Assembly (NCBI RefSeq): GCF_025685575.1
Contig: NZ_JAGSYD010000002.1
Coordinates: 496,001 to 560,000 of the forward strand
Direction of reading: 5' to 3'
DNA length: 64,000 nt
Origin: Granulicella cerasi
GTDB taxonomy: Bacteria; Acidobacteriota; Terriglobia; Terriglobales; Acidobacteriaceae
The notes under the pieces were generated by a model that did no database searches, was not told where the DNA came from, and saw only the letters and a list, made by a program, of their open reading frames with translations. Shown one piece after another: positions 25,692 through 34,005 of the stretch (position 1 is its first letter; every line of letters starts with the position of its first letter). A program made the translations under genes and the position numbers.

Positions 25692-26886
25692 ATGCACTGG
25701 CGTTGTGTAGACCCGGAAGGCGCTGCCTTCGGTCATACGATGGAGACAGCCTACCGGAGCGGAGAGCAGCGGCGAACCACTAGGACGACCTTAGACCGGT
25801 TCAATGCACGCCTGACGGCGTCGCCGGGTTCTGTCGATCCGCTCCAATTGCGACGACTGATCATATCGGACCGGTTTTTGGCGAGCATCCTCGAACATGC
25901 TGGGGACGCAGTGGTTTCGCTTGACAGCGAAGACCGCATTGCCAGCTACAATCCTGCGGCGCAAGAATTGTTCGGCATCCCGCCAGATCGAGCACTCAAT
26001 CAACCTATCAGCAGCCTCTGGGCACAGAGCGTTCGGGAACTCTTGAGAGAAGGAGAGACAAAATCTCCCGTCACTCTGACTTTGAATCTTCCGCACCAAG
26101 CTCGAACCGTGGACGTTACCGTGAACCCGATTTACGATGACACGGGCCACCGAATCGCCTTCACTCTAACGATTCGCGATATGACCGAGCGGCTGCGCAC
26201 GGAAGACGCTCTCCGCAAAGCGGAAGCCTTGGCGGCCGCGGGTCGTTTGGCGGCGACCGTCTCCCATGAGATCAACAATCCACTCGAGGCGATCACGAAT
26301 CTCCTCTTTCTTCTTGGAGCTGAACAGCTCAGCGAAGCAGCGCGTGAATATTTGAAGTTGGCAAACCTCGAACTCGAGCGCGTTTCTCACTTGGTGAAGC
26401 AAACGCCTGTCTTCTATTAGAAGCCAGAACCGTGATCCGAACCAGTGTTTCGATGTCGCAGAAGCGATCGAACATATTCTTCGCATCTACGCCACTCGCC
26501 TAGCCTCGAAGTCCATTGAATTGGCGACGAAGATTCATTGCGAAATCAAGCTCCGTATGGCGAAGGGTGATTTCCAGCAGGTGATTTCGAACCTGCTGTC
26601 GAATGCGATTGATGCGTGCTCTGTCGGTGGCGAGATCGCAGTCTCAGCGTCCCAGGGGGAAGGCCACTTCCGGTTAGCCATAGAAGATGATGGGAGGGGT
26701 GTCCCCGAAGATCTCAAAGACAAAATCTTCACCCCATTGTTTACGACGAAGCAGGACGTGGGGACGGGCTTGGGACTTCGGGTGACGAAAGAGATTGTTG
26801 AGAAATACGGGGGCACCATCACCATAAAGAATTCCTCACTCGGTGCCATCTTCCTAGTCGAGTTCAGCGATTCTCACTCTCACTAG
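25692..26886 (+). pseudogene. PAS sensor histidine kinase, split by one frameshift
   Basis: The first frame (to a stop at 26420) holds a PAS domain (ILEHAGDAVVSLDSEDRIAS, NPAAQELFGI, GHRIAFTLTIRDMTERL) and the HisKA dimerisation/phosphoacceptor helix with SHEINNPLEAI. One extra base near 26415 breaks the frame. The second frame continues directly with NRDPNQCFDVAEAIEHIL and the HATPase domain (QVISNLLSNAIDACS N-box, EDDGRGVPEDL G1, GTGLGLRVTKEIVEKYGG G2) and stops at 26886. Apart from this base the enzyme would be complete, so either recent inactivation or a sequence error is possible. It lacks membrane helices and would be cytosolic. The start is uncertain. Confidence 0.8.
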
Positions 26887-27010
26887 TTCCTGATGCCATG
26901 AATCGACTCAGGGATATCAGGTGCCCCGGACTGTCCTCTCAAGACTCAGTTGTTGGGAACAGACGCTCGGAATTTGTGCGCGGGAAGGAAGCTTTCCCGT
27001 ACCATAGGGC

Positions 27011-28315
27011 GTGAAGAATCAGAGCGTTTCCCCCGATGTTCCGGCAGAGGATGTACCTTCGAACGGCCTCCAGCGCTTTCTGAAAGAGCTTGGTCCAGGC
27101 ATCATCACCGGAGCTGCCGACGATGATCCTTCCGGCATCTCGACCTATTCTGTGGCGGGCGCTTCGTTCGGATACGCGACACTTTGGACTGCACTACTCT
27201 CATTTCCCTTGATGGCTGCCGTACAACTCATGTGCGCAAAGCTTGGCATGGTGACCGGTTGCGGTCTGGCGAGTGTCATTCGTACGCGGTATCCGCGGTG
27301 GGTTCTGTGGCTGGCGTGTTCGTCGGTGATTACCGCGAACATCTTCAACATCGGCGCCGATCTCGGCGGCATGGCGGATGCCATGCAGATGATGACGGGG
27401 ATTCGATCTTTTTATTGGACGCCGTTCTTTGCGATGCTCATCGTCGTACTTCTTTTCTGGACGTCCTACCGCCTGATGGCCAGAATCTTCAAATGCCTGA
27501 CATTGGTTCTGTTTGCCTATGTGGTAACGGCGTTTCTTGCCCATCCCGACTGGTTGGCCGTTCGCCGCTACACATTCTTGCCGCATTTCGAATGGAGCAA
27601 GAACTATATCGCAGTGTTGGTGGCTATCCTCGGCACCACAATCTCGCCTTACCTGTTCTTCTGGCAGGCTGCTCAGGAGGTCGAGGAGGACCGGGACCAC
27701 GGCAAGACGACTGTCGCTCAACGAAAAGGTTCCACCAATGCCGAACTGAAGTCGGCCACGCGGGATGTCGTCACTGGCATGTTGCTCTCTAATGTTGTCA
27801 TGTATTTTCTGATCCTGACGACCGCTGCGACATTGAATGCGCACGGCCATAAAGGTATCGAGACAGCGAAGGAGGCGGCAGAGGCCTTACGCCCGCTGGC
27901 TGGGCAAGGAGCTTACTGGCTCTTCACTATGGGCATGATCGGAACGGGAATGCTGGCGGTTCCTGTTCTTGCTGGGTCGTGTGCCTACGCGGTCGCCGAG
28001 AGCGCGCGATGGAGAGCGGCGTCCTTGAACATGAAACCCCAAGTCGCTCGCAGATTCTATGGAGTGATTGCCCTCTCCATTGCAGTTGGTTTGGCGCTGG
28101 ACTTCGCTCATCTAAACGCGGTCAAGATGTTGTTCTGGTCGGCCATTCTCAACGGTCTTCTAGCGCCGCCATTAGTAGTCATGGTCGTCCTTCTCACCAG
28201 CGACAAGAAGGTGATGGGTAACCGAATCAACTCCGCCGGCATGCGGTGGCTCGGCTGGACGTGTGCCGCGGTTATGAGCGCCGCCGCCATAGGCCTTATC
28301 GTATCTTCGATCTGA
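27011..28315 (+). CDS. NRAMP (SLC11)-family metal ion transporter, variant metal site
   Basis: 434 residues with about 11 hydrophobic helices in the order of the NRAMP fold. Helix 1 has GPGIITGAADDDPSGISTYS, where classic NRAMPs have D-P-G-N. Helix 6 has GTTISPYLFFWQAAQEVEE in place of the classic A-M-P-H. Thus two usual transition-metal ligands (Asn and Met) are replaced, as in divergent NRAMP clades whose substrate may be another divalent cation. Conserved small residues in helix 4 (NIFNIGADLGGMADAM) agree with the family. It is a single gene with its own upstream region; the frame starts at 27011 as GTG. Substrate is not predictable from sequence alone. Confidence 0.87.
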   Translation: MKNQSVSPDVPAEDVPSNGLQRFLKELGPGIITGAADDDPSGISTYSVAGASFGYATLWTALLSFPLMAAVQLMCAKLGMVTGCGLASVIRTRYPRWVLWLACSSVITANIFNIGADLGGMADAMQMMTGIRSFYWTPFFAMLIVVLLFWTSYRLMARIFKCLTLVLFAYVVTAFLAHPDWLAVRRYTFLPHFEWSKNYIAVLVAILGTTISPYLFFWQAAQEVEEDRDHGKTTVAQRKGSTNAELKSATRDVVTGMLLSNVVMYFLILTTAATLNAHGHKGIETAKEAAEALRPLAGQGAYWLFTMGMIGTGMLAVPVLAGSCAYAVAESARWRAASLNMKPQVARRFYGVIALSIAVGLALDFAHLNAVKMLFWSAILNGLLAPPLVVMVVLLTSDKKVMGNRINSAGMRWLGWTCAAVMSAAAIGLIVSSI

Positions 28316-28408
28316 TTGGCTGAATCTCAGCCCAAACGTTGGTCAAAGCGTGTATGCCCATTGGCATGACAAAGACTCTGATCGAACGAATCGAGTCGGC
28401 GGGTCAGA

Positions 28409-28675
28409 TTACGTGGTGCGATTGCCCGTGACGAGCCGGAAAAGCCATGTGAGGATGACGGCTCCGATGGTAGCAATGACGATGCTGATAATGAGGCCAT
28501 GCTCATTGACGCCGCCTGCTCCAAGATGACTGAAGAGGAAGCCCCCGATCAAGGCACCGCAAAGGCCGACGATCATGTCGACAAAGAACCCGAAGCCTGA
28601 TCCCTTCATGATCTTTCCCGTAAGCCATCCGGCCACAACACCGATGATGATCCAGGCAATGATTCCATGTCCCAT
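28409..28675 (-). CDS. GlsB/YeaQ/YmgE family stress-response membrane protein
   Basis: 88 residues from ATG 28675, with AGGAGGAAT upstream. Three hydrophobic helices are rich in Gly (IIAWIIIGVVAGWLTGKIMKG, FFVDMIVGLCGALIGGFLF, IISIVIATIGAVILTWLFRL), with the family's GWLTGKIMKGSGFG signature. Members are transglycosylase-associated small membrane proteins induced by envelope or general stress. The gene is monocistronic, convergent with the NRAMP-like gene 94 bases away. Confidence 0.9.
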   Translation of the reverse strand: MGHGIIAWIIIGVVAGWLTGKIMKGSGFGFFVDMIVGLCGALIGGFLFSHLGAGGVNEHGLIISIVIATIGAVILTWLFRLVTGNRTT

Positions 28676-28798
28676 ACATTCCTCCTGAAGTGGCGCACCT
28701 GATGGTGGGCACGCACTAAGCCTACCATTCTGGCGTGCCAATGAGATCTGACTAGTGAGATGACCTGTGGAGTGAATGTCGTATGTCTGGGGAGTTCG

Positions 28799-29460
28799 TT
28801 AATCTGTGGAGGATTGTTCGTTCACGTATCGCGTGATGTAGGGAATAAAGATCGTTGCGGCGGTTCCGCTGGCTCCGGAAAGAGTGCTGCTCTCGATCGT
28901 CATGGTCCCGCCATAGCCCTCCACAAACTGCTTCGCGACGAACAATCCGATCCCCGTTCCGATGGTGTTTCGTGTCGTATAGAAAGCCTCGAAGATACGC
29001 GGCAAGAGTTCCGCAGGTATACCAATCCCGTCATCTACGACGGAAAGGATGACGCCTTCCTCCTCGGGAGCGTCTTTCACCGAAATGGAGATCGTCCCCC
29101 GGAGGACAGGGCATACACAGCATTCGCAATGAGGTTCGAGACCACCTGCATCATTTCACCACGGCGAACCACTATCTCACGCGTCGATTCGAAGGTGGTC
29201 TTGATCGCGATTCCGCTTTGGAGGCACCGGGGCTCATAGATACGAACTGCGTCCGCTGCAATCTGGCTGAGTGAAGTGGCAGCCGCTGAGGCATGTTCTC
29301 TATAGTAGCCAAGCGTCTGTTTGGCGATATGCGCCATGCGTCCCAGCTCAGTCTCTGCGGTTTGCAAATATTCGAGCACTTCCGGATCGACGATCGAACC
29401 GATACAATCGCCTTGGGTTCCCGGTACGGTGCCGCACTTCCATTTTATGCCCGTACCCAT
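28799..29460 (-). pseudogene. sensor histidine kinase C-terminal part, truncated and frameshifted
   Basis: From about 29410 the frame reads a HisKA tail (EVLEYLQTAETELGRMAHIAKQTLGYYREH) and the HATPase N-box (QVVSNLIANAVYALSSGG). A frameshift near 29085 follows. The next frame then gives the G1/G2 boxes (LSVVDDGIGIPAELLPRIF, GTGIGLFVAKQFVEGYGG) to a stop at 28799. The phosphoacceptor H-box and all sensory domains are missing upstream. It is similar in style to the kinases at 25.7 and 44.6 kb, suggesting paralogues. Confidence 0.78.
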
Positions 29461-29499
29461 GTAAGGCGACTGTCGCGCAGCGGCCGGAACGCGTTGTCC

Positions 29500-29815
29500 G
29501 AGGTTTTTTGCTGGTGTATGGGCACGATGAGAGTCTATTGCAAACCCTCTAATCCTTGCTGGAGAGCGTCGGCTACATTGTCACGAGTCTGACAACGAGC
29601 GAGGAACTGGACGTGGTCTTCCCTCAAATCGGGTCTTTCCAAACCGTAATCATCTGCCACACTGTCCCGGATTGTGAACACATCAGTTGTCAAGAACGTT
29701 TGCTGCCGTAGGGCTGCATATCCCCGTCTACCGAATGGAACTCGGAACATTTCCAGCGGAGTTTCTGGACGCCGTGGATGCGTTGTGCCGTGCAAACTCT
29801 TATGAGCTACCTTGA
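29500..29815 (+). pseudogene. receiver-like domain protein, decayed
   Basis: In one frame the plus strand reads RGFLLVYGHDESLLQTL, stop, SLLESVGYIVTSLTTSEEL, FQTVIICHTVPDCEH, stop; another frame gives EFLDAVDALCRANS. This is the pattern of acidobacterial receiver-like proteins that begin with a V-Y-G-x-D motif and have 'TR.LLLE.AGY.V' and 'LLILCHTL' segments. Two in-frame stops and a shift destroy it. It sits back to back with the kinase remnant on the other strand, so the two may once have formed a signalling pair (inference). Confidence 0.55.
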
Positions 29816-29821
29816 CGACCA

Positions 29822-30556
29822 TCAGACATGCGCATCCAGTGTCTTGAGGTCATCGAAGATGGGCAGCATCGCCATTGCCAGCAACATCATCGAGAGCGGA
29901 ATCGTGAAGAGAAAGCCGACACGGGTGAATCCATTGGCTCCGGTTACCCCGCCGATGAAGAATGCGAATATCAGCGACGTGAGAAGACGGAGCTGCGAGA
30001 ATTCCTGAGACGTGGAGACAAGGTTGTCAGGTGTCGCCAGGACGAGTCTTCCAAGGGAGATTCCGATATCCGTAATCATGCCTGTCAAATGGGTTGTCCG
30101 GATGACGGCATTCGACAGCTTGGTAATCATGGCGTTCTGAAGCCCCATTGTGAAGCAAAGTAAAGCGACCGCACGCAAGAACCGTTCTCCGCTGAAGGCT
30201 TTGCCTGTGATTCCGAAGATGAGCAAGAGGACCGCCTCAACAAGCAGAGGCAACGCATATTGACTGTGAAGATGCTTTCGTTTACCCCATCGGATGAACA
30301 AGGTCGTGCAAAAGGCGCCGGTCAAAAACGAGGCCACAGCCACACATCCGTTTGCGGCGAGGCTGATGCTCCCGATTGCGACATTATCAGCAACCGAGGA
30401 CACGATTCCTGACATGTGGGATGTGTATTGATGGACTGCCAGAAAGCCCCCCGCATTCACAGCTCCCGCGATGAACGCAAGATATCGGGCAAGGTGGCGA
30501 TTCCCAGACTCGGTGCGTTGTATCGACGTGAGTCGCCGCAGATAATGGTGAGGCAT
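29822..30556 (-). CDS. DUF1275 (YoaK-like) family membrane protein
   Basis: 244 residues with about six helices. Diagnostic segments are the N-terminal AFIAGAVNAGGFLAVHQYTSHMSGI, the middle FLTGAFCTTLFIRWG, and MGLQNAMITKLSNAVIRTTHLTGMITDIGISLG, which is highly typical of DUF1275/YoaK proteins. The family is of unknown function; a transporter role is often assumed. The gene is complete, monocistronic and uses ATG 30556. It is an intact gene between two pseudogene clusters. Confidence 0.9.
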   Translation of the reverse strand: MPHHYLRRLTSIQRTESGNRHLARYLAFIAGAVNAGGFLAVHQYTSHMSGIVSSVADNVAIGSISLAANGCVAVASFLTGAFCTTLFIRWGKRKHLHSQYALPLLVEAVLLLIFGITGKAFSGERFLRAVALLCFTMGLQNAMITKLSNAVIRTTHLTGMITDIGISLGRLVLATPDNLVSTSQEFSQLRLLTSLIFAFFIGGVTGANGFTRVGFLFTIPLSMMLLAMAMLPIFDDLKTLDAHV

Positions 30557-31185
30557 TCCTTATGATCTCAGAACCTTCTTTGGCAACGCTGACGGCCGTC
30601 TTGCAGTTGAGGCATGGCGCTTGAAAGTGGCGGAATGAAACCTGATCCGGGCAGATTCGAAGACAAGTTGAAGGAGCTATGGTCGGACAGCGCGAGTGCG
30701 CCATGTCAAGACTGCAGAGTGCTTTGAAAGCCTTGCAGACGCACGTCCAGAGGATTTGAGTTTCTATGGCAAACGACTTGGTCGATGTGAAGGCCGTCGC
30801 GTTTACCGCTATCTATGCGACGGGCAAGCACCGTCCTCGGGTGTCGAAACCCCTTACCACAATGGCCCGCCGCAAAGCGTGTCTAGAAGTCTCCCTCCGC
30901 CTTTTGCGTCGGGGAGCCTGTGACGTATGTCCAGGCCCCTAAAGCTAAAGGTCACGGGAGCCGTGTGGTAATGGCTTTCGAACTCCCCGATAAGGATTGA
31001 CAGGGCATGTTTGCGGGGGGCGTACCGCAAGCGCTTTGCTCATGCCCCCTTGTCGAGGAGCCAAGCTTGGCCCCTCTTGATTCTGAACACGAAATCCGCC
31101 GCACGGCACATTGGATGAATGCCGCGCGAGAGCATGATGCAATTCTCCATTTGCACCGCTTCGGGTCTCGGAGCTGTGCGCAAGT
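30557..31185. other. intergenic stretch without a recognisable gene
   Basis: About 630 bases containing only short frames without ribosome sites or recognisable motifs. It probably held the missing N-terminal part of the HD-GYP gene downstream; no trace of it was found here. Confidence 0.35.
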
Positions 31186-31698
31186 TTTTCTTTCTTTCTT
31201 CAACTTTCAGCAGTTGAGCAAACCCTTCTGATCCGGGCCGGTTTGCTGCATGACATCGGAAAGATCAAAATCCCGTCCACGATCCTCCAGAAGCCCTCGC
31301 CGCTCACCGTAGAGGAGATGGAAATGGTTAGGAAACATACTGATCTCGGCTACGAGATGCTCCTCGAAGCGGGCGAAACAGACGAATTGCTTCTAAGCGC
31401 CACCCGCGACCACCATGAGCGTCTCGACGGCAGCGGGTCCCCCCGAAAGCTCAGCGCTCCTGATATTTCAACGGCTGTACGGATTGTGACCCTGTGTGAC
31501 GTATTTGCGGCGATGACGGAGCCACGCCCATACACCCACAGCATGGAATGGGATGAGGCATTGGCGCAGATGGCGATGAAACGGACGCGGCTCGGTCTTG
31601 ACCTATTGGGCGGTTTCGCCACAATGATGAGAGCGATCCACGTTCCGCAAGAGCGGTCCAGTTCGATAAGAGGCCGCTTCAGGAGAGAAAAGTCATGA
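31186..31698 (+). pseudogene. HD-GYP phosphodiesterase domain, 5' truncated
   Basis: The frame gives LSAVEQTLLIRAGLLHDIGKIKIPSTILQKP, the HDIGK start of an HD-GYP domain. It continues with HTDLGYEMLLEAG, RDHHERLDGSGSP and VRIVTLCDVFAAMTEPRPY to a C-terminus at 31698. HD-GYP enzymes break down cyclic di-GMP. Here the GYP signature is GSP (Tyr to Ser), and the first helix of the HD domain and any regulatory domain are missing; no start codon with a ribosome site exists. A residual small protein cannot be excluded, but a truncated remnant is more likely. Confidence 0.65.
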
Positions 31699-31985
31699 TG
31701 GTACTTTCCCAGTCCGTTACTAACGAAGAACAACCAATGCGGCAGCTTGTCTATCTGATCGTGCGGCACCTAGTTGATGACGAAGCCGCCGTCCGAGTAG
31801 ATTGTTTGGACGGCAATGACGGCGTGACAACATTGAACGTCCATGTCGCACGAGGGGACACCGGGAAGCTGATCGGCAAGCAAGGACGTACGGCCCGCTC
31901 ACTAAGAACGATTTTGTCGGCCGCCCGCATGAAATTGCACCACCGCTACGCACTCAACCTCGAAGAACAAGAAGATGAGGCGTAG
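31695..31985 (+). CDS. khpA: KH-domain RNA-binding protein (KhpA/UPF0109-like)
   Basis: 96 residues. The single KH domain includes the ARGDTGKLIGKQGRTARSLRTIL segment, i.e. the GxxG loop (GKQG) preceded by the family's hydrophobic strand, as in KhpA/YlqC. Such proteins bind RNA and help to regulate cell division and small-RNA function. The N-terminus at 31695 (or ATG 31698) has GAGAGAAAA upstream; a shorter start at 31737 is closer to the usual length of about 80. It overlaps the end of the HD-GYP remnant by four bases. In other bacteria khpA sits beside rpsP; here it is isolated, perhaps as a second copy. Confidence 0.82.
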   Translation: MMVLSQSVTNEEQPMRQLVYLIVRHLVDDEAAVRVDCLDGNDGVTTLNVHVARGDTGKLIGKQGRTARSLRTILSAARMKLHHRYALNLEEQEDEA

Positions 31986-32618
31986 ACCTCTCAGGCGGAC
32001 GCGTAAGAACGACGCAGCATCCAATTCGACAAAGTGCCCGCAGGACTGATCGCGATGGCATCATATTCCCGTCTTTCAACGGCACCCATCATTTACGGTT
32101 CTACGGCGATTTTGAGGTGGAAGCCACTCTCGCGAGTATCACTGAATTGTCATGTCAGCAACTAACTTTGCTCGAATTCATCTTGGCGAGCCCCCACGTC
32201 GCATCAGACATTGCTCGGATGGCACTCGAAACGGATTTGGCATCTCTGACGCTTGCTCATTTCCACGAAAAATATAGCGGCCCGAGCGATTGCGACCTAC
32301 CCGACTGTTCTTCCGTGCCTACCAGAAGGCGAGCAGTTCTATTGGAATGATCTAAGGGGCGGTCCTGGCGATACTCTGCACAACGAAATCATGCCCGTCT
32401 TTTTTGTCTTTGAAGTCCGTCTCAAGCGAACAGGAATCCTGCAGATCTCCCTCGGGCCTGTTGCGCGAAAGGAATCATCGGCATCGCGGCCCGACGCTCA
32501 TGAGAGTTGATTGCAACTGCAGACTGAACTACCAACAATCTGGAAGCAATGCTCTGGTGAAGTGTCTACGAAAAGACTTCGCGAATGGGAAGGATGTTGA
32601 TTCAAACGTCGCATCTTT
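31986..32618. other. intergenic stretch with only short unassigned frames
   Basis: About 630 bases. A plus-strand frame ending at 32510 (segment EGEQFYWNDLRGGPGD) looks protein-like but has no recognised family, start or ribosome site. I cannot support a gene here. Confidence 0.35.
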
Positions 32619-33029
32619 CTAGACGGACAGGCCGTACGCGCTATTGGTCGCTGAATCCTTATTCATATCCGCGGCTTGCTCGTTGCCACGTGTTATCGCT
32701 GCCGAAAGTCCCAACGGTTCGGGTGCTGCCTGCGCAGCGATGGGTTGCGCGTTCCGATCAAAGAATTGGCCCTGGGTATCGATGTGCAGCCAGCCTCGGT
32801 TCTCGTCGTTCCGGTAACTTTGAATCTCGGCGTGTTCCTTCTGCCATGTAAATGCTTCTGCGTGTTCTAGTCCAATGGACTGAACCAACGGCACCCAATG
32901 CCGCCTCTCTTCGACAGTGGGTTCAAGCTGCGCAGCATGACGCTCTGCTGGCATCGCTGGACCTTTATAGGCAAGCTCTGCCAGCCGGTCAGCATAGCGC
33001 TCTATGAGCGCACGCTGGTTTTGTTCCAT
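32619..33029 (-). CDS. hypothetical protein
   Basis: An open frame of 136 residues from ATG 33029 (a longer frame extends to 33107). It is rich in Glu, Arg and Ala with a helical N-terminus (MEQNQRALIERYADRLAELA), a WVPLVQSIGLEHAEAFTWQ segment and a C-terminal Gln/Ala-rich tail. I recognise no family. The ribosome site is weak (AAGGTACTGAG). It follows the truncated TonB N-terminus on the same strand. The amino-acid composition is natural for a small soluble protein, so it may be real. Confidence 0.4.
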   Translation of the reverse strand: MEQNQRALIERYADRLAELAYKGPAMPAERHAAQLEPTVEERRHWVPLVQSIGLEHAEAFTWQKEHAEIQSYRNDENRGWLHIDTQGQFFDRNAQPIAAQAAPEPLGLSAAITRGNEQAADMNKDSATNSAYGLSV

Positions 33030-33079
33030 CTCAGTACCTTGCGAATGGCGTTCCATAAAGTGCCCAGCGGGATCCATCT

Positions 33080-33292
33080 TCAACGTCGTGCGATACCCTG
33101 TGCCCACCCATTGATCGTCACAGTTGCCCCAGAAATCGTGGCCCCTGTCGCATCAAACACCGTGCCCGACACGGAGGCCGATTCCTGTGCCATCATCGGC
33201 AACGCTACAAACATAGCGGCCCTCGCAAGCGCAGACTTCCTCAATCCATAGCGTTTCGCTATCAGGGAAATACTATTCCTTACGCGTTTCAT
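33080..33292 (-). pseudogene. TonB-dependent receptor, N-terminal stub
   Basis: From ATG 33292 the frame encodes a signal region (ALARAAMFVALPMMAQ) and the first strands of a carboxypeptidase-regulatory-like domain (SVSGTVFDATGATISGATVTI), then turns into unrelated sequence and stops at 33080. Oar-like receptors begin exactly this way, so this is a 5' stub of about 60 codons left after deletion. Confidence 0.7.
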
Positions 33293-33362
33293 CATTTCCT
33301 TCTTCGGTCTCATCCCCGTCGGGATGGCGCGATGCTTCATCGCGCGCGGCCATGGCGTGACA

Positions 33363-33822
33363 TCAAGCAGCCTTGCCGAGCACAGAGTGCTCCGCTCGCA
33401 GCGAGATGATGGTAGGGCTAAAGAATGGAGGAAGGAGGGCCGCGTTTGCCACGCGCACGATCGCGCGCGATGCGGAACGTCGACTCGGTCTGCGCACCCC
33501 TGTGGGATGGCTCAGCAAACCAGCGAAGATCATCTTCGCCGCATGACCTGTGGGCAGCACCACGGGCATAGTATGCATCGTTGCCGTCCTCGCCGCAGAG
33601 CTATACGGACACTTATAGAGCGGCGCCTCAAACTGCGGCTTGCTGCTCACCATCTTTGCCCGCTCCTCCATGCTCATCATGCAATGGTGTTTGCCATTGC
33701 GACGGCAGCACGCAGGCAGGTTTGACTCACTCTTCGGCGTAAGCGCAAAGAGAGACTGTGCGAACTGCAGATCAGAGATGGTCAGCAACGAGATCGCAAA
33801 TGAGTTTGCGCAGCAGGCTCAT
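33363..33822 (-). pseudogene. Cys/His/Met-rich exported-type protein, frameshifted near its start
   Basis: The start ATG 33822 with GAGAGGTG upstream encodes MSLLRKLIC. One shift later the main frame gives AISLLTISDLQFAQSLFALTPKS and the striking CCRRNGKHHCMMSMEERAKM segment, then PLYKCPYSS and THAM-like His/Met residues, and stops at 33363. I recall acidobacterial proteins with the same CC...HHCMMSM block but know no function. The residues suggest copper or other soft-metal binding. It is divergent from a metal/siderophore-type TonB receptor pseudogene, which fits a lost metal locus (inference). Confidence 0.5.
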
Positions 33823-34005
33823 TAAGACACCTCTCTTTACTATGCCGCAACTCTCATCGGGTTTATCGCCCCGAACACTTCTCTTCTGGAATTCAGCCCG
33901 CGAGCATAATGAAGAAAGCGCGAGCATAGGCATCGCGCAAACCAAGGACAGGAACACCATTGCCCTCCGACTCCAAACGCTCTCGCTCGCTGAGTAGCTT
34001 CTCTC

